From the NCBI GenBank assembly GCA_013397865.1, contig VZTI01005024.1, positions 762,791 to 826,790 of the forward strand: 64,000 bases of DNA. The letters run 5' to 3'. This document shows positions 33,018 to 44,100 of this stretch, piece after piece. This DNA comes from Struthidea cinerea (taxonomy: Eukaryota > Chordata > Aves > Passeriformes > Corcoracidae). A program made the translations under genes and the position numbers. The first letter of the stretch is position 1. Every line of letters starts with the position of its first letter. The notes under the pieces were generated by a model, which searched no databases, was not told the DNA's origin, and saw only the letters and a program-made list of their open reading frames with translations.

Positions 33018-33256
33018 TGGCTGTAGAAAGAGACAAAAACATTGGAGCACAATGGTACTTACCATTTTTCTGTCAAGATGGAGCCACTATTAGGGATGCT
33101 ACTATCAGTGATGATCAATGGGAAGCAGACATATTTACTGGGAGTCTGTTCGAACACAATACAAGGGAACAAATAGCAAGGTGGGGCCATTTTGTGGATA
33201 GATTACAACCTATTGCTCATGACCTGCCTTTATTACATCCCTTTCTTTCCATCTGA
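33018..33256 (+). other. Possible coding exon or gene relic, unidentified
   Basis: An acceptor-like sequence (TTTGTTTTGCAG, ending 33017) leads into an open stretch of about 79 codons closed by TGA at 33254-33256; an in-frame stop lies upstream at 32999-33001. The peptide is balanced and soluble-looking, rich in Asp, Glu, His and Trp (motifs such as WYLPFFCQDG and EQIARWGHFVDRL), unlike the hydrophobic or low-complexity peptides of chance frames here. I do not recognise a family. It could be a terminal exon, a fragment of a retroviral or other insertion, or chance. A donor-like AAG/GTGGGG occurs at about 33180. Length alone is not significant. Confidence 0.18.
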
Positions 33257-33929
33257 AGAGAAGAGAAACCCAAATAACAGCGGGTTCTGTTGCTCTGATG
33301 ACAGCTTGAGAAAAAGTAATAAGGAATTCCTACAGCTATAAAAACAGAGTGAGGAAAGGGTGCCAAGTTACCCTTGGAGCTGTCAGTCTTTGCAAGACTC
33401 TTTTCTTTTCACTTACTTTTGGATAATACTTTATGGCTAAACAGCTATTTTTATAGCCAGATGAGGACATAACTCATCCTTTGAGTCGTCTTGGAGAATC
33501 GGCGAAGAATTTCTGGTAAAATTTCAGATGGCAAGTCTTATTTCTCATCTGCTTAGATACTGTATATCTTGAAATTTCAGGCATCTGAAATTATGGATTA
33601 TCTCATGTTTATTGGATCTGTTCTTTGGGCTTGAGCTATGTCCATTTGGAACAAACAATGAATCCCAAAAACTGTTTTTACATTACTTTTTAAATAATAA
33701 TTTGTCTTTCAAAAATAAAGCAACAACCTGAATGCAGCTACACCAGAATATGTGATTTGGTTCTGAAAACACTACCGTTTCATATTCTTCATTCCTTTGC
33801 GTCCTGTTTTAACTTTTTGTTTTCTTTTCCATAATGCAGAAAAAGCCAGATCTGGATGAATATTGAACAACAGTATTCATGAACATTCACAGGAATTTGA
33901 AATGGCTGTTTGATCTCTCCATATCAAGC
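33257..33929. other. Non-coding DNA, no gene seen
   Basis: AT-rich unique sequence. I saw no polyadenylation signal close after the stop at 33256 that would support a terminal exon. No repeat was recognised. Confidence 0.4.
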
Positions 33930-34160
33930 CCCTTTGTTATCGGCTGCTCCTGCGGTTTCAGACAGAAAGTTTTTTGTTCCTGAGGAGGTTTGAGGAATGG
34001 CTGATTTGTGTGAATACCCGTATTTGCATGCGAACGAGGCTACTCCTTTACAAACAAGAGCGTTCATTATTCCTCTGTTTAAAAGGATACACTAACCCAA
34101 TTAGTGAGCTGGAAGAATATCCCGTGACTTAGCTAACCAATAACATGCTCCAGCTAGGAG
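33930..34160. promoter_or_regulatory. Possible conserved element with octamer and SOX-like sites
   Basis: Contains CCCTTTGTTATCGG (SOX-like core, about 33930-33943), a perfect octamer ATTTGCAT (34022-34029), AAACAAACAAGAG, CCCAATTAGTGAG and ACCAATAACATG, with several CpGs in CpG-poor surroundings. No repeat or frame explains it. Clustered SOX and POU sites are typical of neural or progenitor enhancers. This is inference from motifs, without alignment. Confidence 0.25.
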
Positions 34161-34674
34161 GCAGTGAATACTTAAACTGTGCAGTATCTGAACCCCCATG
34201 TTGGCATTTCCCAAACCTTTGAAAGTTGAACCCTCTCTTCGGGAGAATAAGAACAATTGCACTCTTCACCCCTCCCGTGGTGTTATTAAAAGGATACCGA
34301 AGGGAGTAGAGGCTCAGAGAAGTCTCTATGGATCTGGGTGTTCAGATGCTTCCCCTCCTTCCAAAACATGCTTTGAACAGTGTAGAAAGAAACTTAATGT
34401 TGATGCATTAAACCAAATTAGTTAACTCCTCTTGAAGCAGAGTGCCATCACACCTCTACAGCCTCAGGCTTTCTGCAGACTCAGGCAGGTATCAGCTACA
34501 CCCAAGTAACACAGCACAGCCTATGAAAGAAAATCTGAAGGACTGAGACTGTTCACCTACATATTTCCTCATTCTGATTGTAGTCAAATGTAGACTACCT
34601 TTAATGATGCTGACAAAGGTTAGAGTCCACTCACCTAACTTGTGGAAATGCTAATTTCAGACAGTAGGTACATT

Positions 34675-34694
34675 AAAAAAAAAAAAAAAAAAAA
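34675..34694. repeat. Poly-A tract
   Basis: A run of 20 A residues; no retroposon body is recognisable to its left. Confidence 0.9.
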
Positions 34695-35086
34695 GGCTCA
34701 GAGGAATCAATGGGATCAAGAGGCATTTCACATTTTGGAGATCAGACTTAAAGCCTATTAACAAATGATTCTCAAACAGAAAAAAGGTTGTATTTACCAT
34801 GAGTATTACTGAGGATGAATAATCCATCCAGCTGTGCTAAGTAGCATCAGAAAAAAATGAGTTCTTAAGTTATTTCTGGCTAAGTTGTACTGCATACAAG
34901 GAGGTTTATGTGATTTAGGTAAGATCTGGAAAAGTATCCAAACTTCTGAATTTATACTCAAGTTTCCACACCTCTGGGTTCAGGGTAAAAGGGAAGATTT
35001 ACGGAGCCTGGCACAAAATTAAAAAAGCCTACCTAGTAATCATCAGTACTCCCAACCCTTCCCACAGCTGCTATTTACCTCCGCCT

Positions 35087-35088
<2 letters not shown>

Positions 35089-35124
<36 letters not shown>
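35089..35124. repeat. Poly-T tract
   Basis: A run of about 36 T residues inside a pyrimidine-rich stretch (CCGCCTCC before, TTTTTTTCCCCTCCTCC after). Confidence 0.92.
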
Positions 35125-35127
<3 letters not shown>

Positions 35128-37617
35128 CTATGGGTTTCTTTTTTTCCCCTCCTCCAGTCTAACCCCTAGGATATTCAATTAATTTTCTAAATTATGCTCT
35201 TTTTATCTCAGCTTCTTTAATAACTGTTACTTCTTTACCCCACACTGTTCACTTTATCTTATCATGTGGCTTCTTACATCTACTCTGCAGATGCATTTTC
35301 GGGGCTCTTTGCAGCTCTGCCCGAGCACCTCATCTTTCACCACCCACCTCTTTGTTCCTCTTTATAGTGTTTCCTCTTCATACATTGTTGCTGCAGCTGA
35401 AACGATGACATTTCCACACTGTTCCTTGGGCCTAGGAGAAAAGCATATATAACCCAGTTGCATTCCAGGAGATGATGTTGGCATGAGAATGTATATAGGC
35501 ACTGTATTAAAGCACTGGTAAAACAAGACCTCCATGTTAGCTATAGAAATACAACGCATAGGTCTCATTCAAGATAGGATTATACTGTCTCTGAAATTTG
35601 AACTTTTGATTTTTTGGCATTGACTTCTGTCTTTGACCAGTATTTGTTCTGTTTAAATCAGAGAAACTTGAAGTATCTTATCTTACTTTAAGGACGAAAC
35701 GTACTGTCTTAACACAGTGAAAATTTCAATGACTGTGCTAGAAAATTTTACTGACTTTACAAACTATCTACCAAAATCTTCAGATGACTGAGGACTAGAT
35801 GCAAGGCAGACACCACATTGCTCAGAGAAACAGAGAAAAAGTATCTCTGAAATTGTTTAACAGAGGAGAAAAAAAAATGGAGGTTCCATATATCCTTTTC
35901 AGGATGTTGTGTTGCTGGGATCTATGATATTCCCAGAAGGCCCTTCTGACTTGCTTTCTTCCCCAGCCCATGATATGATGACTCAGTTGTCCTGAAGCAT
36001 CCCTGATTGCTTGCAGTCACATGACATAACTTGGAAGTTAAGCTTGAATACCCTTTTTACAACAAACAGAAAAGTATTACTATTAGGAAGCAAATAATCT
36101 GATCTTATTTCCTCTTCCTTGTGTTCTCTTATCTTCTCCCTTTTTTCTTTTTTAAAACTAGACAGAGCTTATAAGCACAGTATATTGGTTTTAAATTACT
36201 TGCACTGTTTGCTTGTATTCCAGAATTCCTTCTTTGTTTGCCTAGTTTCAGGTTCTCTGCTGAAATAAAGTACCTGCATAATTTTCAGGTCACTCTTGTC
36301 TTTAGCTCCACAAAATGCCTTTCAAATGGCTTTAGTTAATAAACTTTAATGATAAATAATGTAACGTATGAAGTACTTATATATCTAGCTTTTCATAGTG
36401 TCCCTGTATTTTTCAAACTTTTTAAATGAAGTAAGGGGTTTAAGATTTATAAGCTAACCACAAAGCGTCATTCAGTTGTTAAAGAAAATAGTACACAGAG
36501 CTGCTGTGCTCTTCTAGCTTCATTCATTCAATTTGATTTCTCAAAAGCACACAAAAGATTCCTGTTGTTGGATGATCCCATCCCTCTGAATTGAAGTGGG
36601 ATCAAGATGGGAGTGTTGGCCTATTTCTCTCCAGACCTTTAAAGTCACAGACGAAAACAAAAAGCTTGTTCTCCATCACTTTCTGAACTTCGAAGAATGG
36701 CTTAAAATCTCTCTTTCTCACCATTGGTTAGAATGAGTTTGCTTGAGGACTTTAGCCAGCCCAAACATTGTATTTAAGAGCAAATTGTTTATACTTCTGT
36801 CTCCTTCGTCTCCAAGGTCTTCTGGAAGTTTTGGAAAAGTTAACATGTCTTCTTTTGAAAGTCTGTCCCAGCGTATTGGAAGACATTTGTGCATGTCATT
36901 TATACCTGCCTTCTGTGAAGCTCTGGAACTGCAGGGCAAAAAAGCAGGATGAGGTTGCCTTGCTAAGACTGTTCCCCTCTGTTCTCTAAGTGTTTATGTA
37001 AATTTCTGTGTAAACTATTTCAACCATTGAATGGACAAGGCTGTGTGTTGTCACTTTAAAACTCCTTTACCAGCTAAGGAGAAGGATTCTGAGATGCCTT
37101 TCCTCAACTTCCAGCCTCTTTGTGTCCTGTCTGTGCTTCTGCCAGCTACAGCACAGATCTGTGCCTGTCTCTTTTGCACACCCAAAAGTCCAATATTTCA
37201 GGCTGAGAGAAATATTTCCTCCCTCAGCACCAGCACTCCCACAATAAAGTGGCTCTTGTAAAGCAAATGGAAGTTTTTGGCTGAGGGTGAATTGCATTCC
37301 CCTTCTAAAGAGAATGAAGATGCACAAGAAACAGAATCATAGCTGTAATGAATTAGGCAGTTGTACTATTTTGCTTTTTAAAAACATGGTCAAGATAGCA
37401 ACAACAGAAACTCCCCAAATACTTGCTTAATTAAAATCTCCATGTCAGCTTTAAATCAAGCAACCATCAGCGTACGGAGGACATTAAAGGAGTTAAGAAA
37501 TCCCCAACCACTAGTTTTTTTTATACAAACCTGGATGTTTCTGTTCCTTCACTGGCAATACACCCAAAATGATGAGCTCCCTGCTCTCTGTTTTTTAGTC
37601 TTATGGAGATTGAGCAT

Positions 37618-38159
37618 TGTCTTGGTTTTGGCTGGGATAAAAATGATTATCCTCTTAATAGCTGGTACAACTCTGTGTTTTGGATTTAGGATGAGAATAA
37701 TGTTGGTGACACTGGGATGTTTTAGCTGTTGTTGAGCAGTGCTTGCACAGAGTCAAGGCCTTTTCTGCCTCTCACTCCACCACTAGTAAAAAGGCTGGGG
37801 GTGCACAAGGAGCTGGAAAGGGACACAACAGGGACAGCTGACCCCAACTGATCACAGGGATATCCCATACCTTATGGCATCATGGTGAATAAAAAAACTG
37901 GGTGGGACTGACTGATAGGTGGTGGCCCAGTGCTTGGGTACTGGCTGGGCATTGGTCAGGGCATGGTGAGCAACTGGATTATGCATCACTTCTTTTGCTT
38001 CTTTTATCATTATTATTATTTCTCTTCCTTTTCTGTCCCATTAAGCTGTCTTTATCTCAACCCACGAGTTTTACCTTCTGATTCTCTTCCCCATCCCACT
38101 GGGGTTAGTGAGTGAACAGCTCTGTAGTGTTTAGCTGCCTGCTGGATTAAACCACAACA
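37618..38159 (+). mobile_element. Solo LTR of an avian endogenous retrovirus, variant form
   Basis: Begins TGTCTTGGTTTTGGCTGGGA and ends TTAAACCACAACA. Shared blocks with the minus-strand copy at 23912-24476 include CAGAGTCAAGGCCTTTTCTG, GGGGTGCACAAGGAGCTGG, GGACAGCTGACCCCAACTGA, TTTATCTCAACCCACGAG and CCCCATCCCACTGGGG. The middle differs: here TGGGTACTGGCTGGGCATTG, GGTGAGCAACTGGATTATGC and an ATTATTATT stretch, a second known arrangement in the family. The flanks AGCAT (37613-37617) and GGCAT (38160-38164) form a five-base target duplication with one change, supporting these ends. There is no internal viral sequence, so this is a solo LTR. Nucleotide decay indicates an inactive, not very recent copy. 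Confidence 0.88.
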
Positions 38160-41100
38160 GGCATATAAGAGCAAATCCTAGTATTTCTTTTGAAACAGCC
38201 CTTTTCACTTCATTTCAGTTCACTTACAGCAGAACTGGGCACTGCTCCTGACTGAAACCTTAGGGCATTTCCAAAACGCTAACAAGTAACTTAATTAACA
38301 ACAATGAACATTCTCTGAAAATTCAGAATGGGAGCATAATGCTAATTTCAATAAAAGAAATGAGATATTTTATTTCTATTGTGCTCAATGAAACACTAGC
38401 TTTGCTGGCACTATGTTCATGTTGATGTAAATGTAGGCAGGACTTTACCCATATTTCTAATAGAGCATGTTTTCAAATGTTAGTTTAGCTTGGGCAAAAA
38501 TAATCTAGAAGTTAGAGCTGTCATTAATACCTGGAAGGTGACCCTAATATATGTGGAAGCCTTACTGAGGTCCTTGGAAAGTGGGTATTGATGGCTTGGT
38601 CCAGGTTGATTACATTTTTATCCATGCCCTTAACCCCAAATGAGTACCTTTTGCACAACTGTAACAACAAGAGCTTAAAGTAATTTACAGCAACAGCAAA
38701 AGACTCCACTGGGGAACAGCATGACATCTAACTGCTTTCTGCCTCCATTCCCACAGGGCCTACTTGAAATGCCTTGGGGGAAGGACAAGCTATTCCGGCT
38801 ATGCCAGCTGTTCTCCGTAGCATCATTATTCACTGGCACAACTAAGAGTAGTTCTGAAAATGCTCTAACTTGCACAAGGAATTGATGTGTATGTAGGAGC
38901 TTTCAAGAGCAGAAAAGTGGGGGATTGGGGGGGACTGGTGGAAAAATCGTCATTCTAAGGGTGACTGAGAGCTTCTCTGACACAACAGGAGTCTAGTCTT
39001 TAATGTAGCACTGAAAATTAGATGAAGAATTTTATTTCCACTCCCTTGTATCAATCATTCTTGTTTCCTGTGCAAACACAGACATTTTTGTCATTAGGCT
39101 AAAAATAAAACCTTTTGAGAACTCAAGCAACTGGTCTGTCTAGTTCTTTTCATGCAATGTTTTTTCTGGTGGTAGCAATAACAGGATGTGCTGACCATTT
39201 CTCAGTGTAATAATCTGGTCTAGTCACTGATATAAACAACTTCCCCTTTAACCTTATAATTTATTCACAGCAGGCCTGATCCAGGACACCTTAAATAACA
39301 AAAATATTGGTAAATAATTTGCAATTGTAGACACTCTCCTGTGCTAAGTGTAATAATATCACAAATAGCGTCCTGTGGAGATAGGTGTCTTTCATAGATC
39401 TGACTGAGGTAATATTATTATCACTCTTGCCTTTCCAAACAAATTCCACTTAAAAGCCTGAGCATGGTTATGGTGCTTATTCCAGTGCATGAGCATAGGA
39501 GGCTAAAGCTTTGTGCAAAAGGCATGTCCATGTTTGTGTTAACTAAATCCTTCCTTGCAGATTGGTTGTACTAGTAACTATAATGTATGCTTACAAAGGA
39601 GAATTAAAAAAGTTTGTATGAGGTGGAGTGTTCACTGTCATTTCCCTCATTCCTCCCTTATTTCCTCTTTATTCACTGAACTCTCATCAAGCCTTTCATT
39701 GCCCACCTCCCCTGCTGATTCAAGGAAGTGTTTTTGAATGGTGCTCTCTGAGTTAATTTTAGGGTTTAGGTCTGAACGGTCCATGTTTCTGTTTCCATCC
39801 TGATCAGGAAATACAAAGCCACAGTTCGTATTCATGCTCAGGTTTGCAGAGTACCATTTCCCCAGCACTTAGTTTAAATCTTGTTCTTCTGGGAGGAAAA
39901 AACCCTTCCAGTTTGAAATCATGCCAAATTAGTTTCCCCTTCCTGAAGTATTTCTTGTGTTTCCATACTAGAAAAAATGCTGAAAGTCAGGAAAACATTA
40001 ATCTATGTGCAGACCTATACAGATGCTCATGTTTTGTTGAGAAAAATAATGAGATTGCAAGTAAAGTTTCTGAACCTTATCTCATATACATTAGATTCAC
40101 AAAGGGAATTTTAGTTCTACTGGAAAACTTTTCCCTTAATTATAGGAATATATGTTTAAAGTGACTCATTGCTATAATGAGTTATAACAGAGAGTGTGAC
40201 TGTAAAGAACTGCCACTTTACTCAGCTACTCCAGCCATCCTGTGGGCTGAGTACTCACTGCGTTTGTAAGGGTTGTGCCTTTTATGTTATACACAGGGAG
40301 TTGTAGTTAGACTATTTAAAACAGAAACTGATGTCTGTGGGGAGACTGGGTATGAGACAATGTTTTATGCTGCACAAGCCAAAGGCTTGTTAAAAATTTC
40401 TTTTTCACACGCATTACTTCCATGCTAATGCATTAACAAACTGTGGTGAAATATTCATCATTTATAAATAAACATTACAAATGGTCCCACAGAATATATG
40501 AGGGAAGACTGAAATTGCAGCCAGAGTAGGGGTTTGCCACTGGCCCAGAGCAAATACAGGTTAAGAGGGATCTTGTCGGAGCTGCTGCCCTGGGAACACA
40601 TGTTGGGGTGCATGAGTCAATATCTGTAAACTGGCTGGCTATTGCCAGAGCATGCTCATCTGATGCCTGTAATTTTAACATGTCAGGGGGAGAAAAACCT
40701 GTATGCAGCTTCAGTCTGGGAGTGAAAGATGGTAGCTTTGATTCTTTGCGCTCACACCAGCTCCGTGACTGTTATTTTCTGGGATATGCTAACTTCAGTG
40801 GGGTTGTCTGAGCACAGTGCTTGTAGAAAATCAGATCTGGTGCTCCCATGAGAGCTGGAATAGATGACTGACCTTCCATAGCTTGTACCTCTTGAGGGAA
40901 CAATTTGCAGAATATGGGACATGGGAGATTTATTTGGAAACCATATGGAAACATTTATGTGTTGTTTTTGTGAGTCTGGGATTTATATAACAAAATATGA
41001 TACTCCATATTTGTTGGTAGAATGGTGTTGAAATGGAGGGTTCACCTTCCTGTGCATTCATTCAAAAGTGTTTTGATTTTTTTTTCCAGTACTAGAGTGT

Positions 41101-44100
41101 GTTGGGGGCTAAATATTTACAATATAAATGGACTCTCAAAAAACCTCAGTTGAAAAGGCTGGTTTTCATAAAAAAGCCCAAACAACAAAGTAAAGATTGG
41201 CCTGGAATACAGCATATGAAATGGCTAAATCATTTGGGTCAGTGTTGTCATTCCCTACTAAAGTAATTTTTCCAGGATCCAGTTGTAACTGGTAATTCTG
41301 GTAAACAGTTGTCTTATGTCCCTGGAGCCTCTTTCCTTTACTGTATTTGATTCACTAGACTGGTGTGACTTATGTCAGATTAGGTCCGATTTTCTGATTT
41401 TGCTTTGACTTGTCAGCTTGACAGGAGATTTAAGTAGAAGCTGCCCTGCTGGAAGAATCCAGTCTGTGGTCTCACCCAGAGCCTCTGGAAGTGCACAGTG
41501 AAAAGCTACCCCCTTTCCCACGAGAGTTTGCATCACACAGTTCTCTCTACTGGTTTCTGTGTACCACTCAAGTTCCTGAGTGAACGCTCACAGTAGCTTT
41601 GCCTGTAGGTAAAAGCAATGTTAGTTTTCCTTGTAGAGATTGTAGCTGAGTTCACTGCAGAGATTTAATAAAGAATGGTGATCTGTGAGGCAGCTTCTCT
41701 TCTTGGAGCACCTGTAAAAGATGATTAATTGTTCCCCCCAAGAAATATTTTTTCAAAAGTTTTCTCACCTTCCTTTTTCCAACTGTCTCCTCTGAGACTA
41801 CATCTGAACTCAGAATTTGTCACAAAATGTAGGTGGTGGAAATGTCTTACCTGCCGCCACACAATTGCATTGTTTGGAAGAGGAAAGTAGGAAAGAACTT
41901 AGATAGCAAAGTAAAATGAGTAAAAACCTGTAACATAAATTGTATCAGACACTCTCTCTCTAGATTCTTCCTTTATCTTTAATATTACAGAAATTAATAT
42001 AATCAGATAATATTCTCACATACTGTTAATGAGCACAGGAGATAGACAGAAGGGCCAGTCTGGACAATGTTGCCAAAATTTCAGCTATACAAAGCTTAAA
42101 GGCCATAGGGGCCGAATTTTTCCTGGAACAGAAAGAAAAGCTAATGTGATATTTGCTGAGAGTAGTGCACATGTTGATGCATGCTAACCAGAAGCCCTTT
42201 GGTGATAGTGATACGAGTCTTCTAGGGAAGACAGATTAGAAAGGGGCAGATTGTTGTTGTAGGGCCAGGTGGCCCCAGGCCAATGAGGACTGCATGATTA
42301 ATATCCCCATTGGACCTGTACCTTGCACTTCAGCTGTAACGTACCTGCCTTCTGCTGGAACAATGAATTCAGAATAAAGAGGAGGATGCTAGAAGTAGTA
42401 AAAAATTCTCAGGGGAGGGAAGAGAGCCTCAAATAAAAGGGAAAATGAGACTTATGACAGGATAGTGTTCCCTCAAACAGTCTGGGTTGCTTGGACATAT
42501 CTGTGGTGAACAGCTGACATTCGGGTCTGAGTCCTTCCTTCTAGGGGACTTCATGGAGCAAATCCAGGTCCTGCTGCTCTAGCCAAAAAAGTAATAGCAG
42601 CTCCAAGATCCTAGAAAGCACAGAGTTGGTTGTGACTTGGCACAGTGACTCACAAGAGAGGAAGGTGCCAATGCTCAGACAGCATGTCGGGCATGTCAGC
42701 TGGCAAAGGAATTTGTTGGCATTGCACCTCAGCTGGTGCAGATACTTGGCCTTTTAAAATTTGATGGAGGTGCTGTAATACCTAATGTATTCTGCATCTC
42801 CAAAATTGCTTGGATCTGCCTTTTTTTTCCTGCAAATAGCAGCACTTGCCCTAAAAGAGGATAAAAAGTTTCTGTTTTATGAAAGAATTTCTGACACATT
42901 GCAACCTAGGTACAACTTGAAGGATGCTATGCTTAGGGAATGTGACTCCTGAGGAGGCTACTACAGCTAATATAATTCTCTGGGGAAGTATTCAAAATAT
43001 ATGTCCTAAAATAAACACCTCCTGCTTACAAGCAATCTTTTGTACTGCTGCAGTTCTTTTGCAGGAACGCTGTCTTCTAGGTTTAATCCCTTAAAACTTT
43101 AATAAATTTTACCGGTGGTTGGATTTTTGTGTGGGCTTTTTTTGTTTGTTTGTCTGTTTTTAATTCTTTCCTGTTGTCCACATCTTTTCAAGAGCACTGC
43201 CTTTTATAGCAGAAGCCAGCTGGTGTCTACTGATTGTTCACTGGTCAAAAATGAACAGAACCTATTAATTGTTTGGGCCTTGCAAATCCTAGGCTTCCTA
43301 CTGCTAGAAGGAGCGAGCTGGTGTGTTGCAAGATTGTTTCCATCCTTATCATGCTTTTGTCTGATTTCCAGTATATGCTGTAAATATGGTAGGCAAATGT
43401 GTCTATTTCCTTTATGAATCATGGAAGAAAACGTACGCTGAATGTGCTGCTATTGTTAATTTTTATGCAAGTGTTTTATTTTCTTTATTAGGGTGAGCTA
43501 TATCTTATATTAGGCTGCAATACACAGCCATTTCTCTATGTGCAGATGGCTGTCTCTAAGTATTCAAATGTTTTTACAAGCTTTTTTGCTAAGTCCCTTT
43601 TTTTTTTATACGGGACATACTTTAATTCTAAGGCAAAAAATACAATCCTTCAAATGTTGCTTAAAAGAATCAATAATCCTTGTTTATCCAATGATGCTGA
43701 CTTTACAATCCTTCATTAAATAGATCAATGCATTTCCATCACAATGTTATTCTTACTTTACTGAGAAATTAATCATAAGTCTATCTTTTCTGAAAACTGC
43801 ATAAACTGGTAAAGAAAAATCAAACTTAGCCTTTATGTTTCTTTCATTTTTGAGGGAAAGAACCTTATAGGATTTCTGTTAAGATCTGCAATAAATGTTA
43901 AGTGCTTCTGCTGTAAGAGGAGCTCTAAGAAGTCTCTTTCTTTTAGAGAAACCAAGTTTCTCTAAGCCACAGAAGGCTCCAAGATTATTACTGAGTGACT
44001 ACAAAATCCAGTTATTTCAACTCAATTGTAGCTCTCAGGGTTTGACTTCAGCTGTGACTGCATGTTACAAATCATATGGTATGCACAATGGAAGCAGAAA

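Larger units (their letters stand above)
34161..37617. other. Non-coding DNA, no gene seen
   Basis: Unique AT-rich sequence interrupted by poly-A (34675-34694) and poly-T (35089-35124). Short frames around 36718-37327 overlap on both strands and resemble nothing known. No transposon was recognised before the LTR at 37618. Confidence 0.42.

Noticed and set aside
37442..38115. Plus-strand frames of 97 and 61 codons
   Set aside because: They run through the solo LTR (37618-38159) and its left flank; LTR sequence is not coding.
23912..38159. The two LTRs as the ends of one 14-kb provirus
   Set aside because: They lie in opposite orientations, differ in their middles, and no gag, pol or env remnants lie between them.
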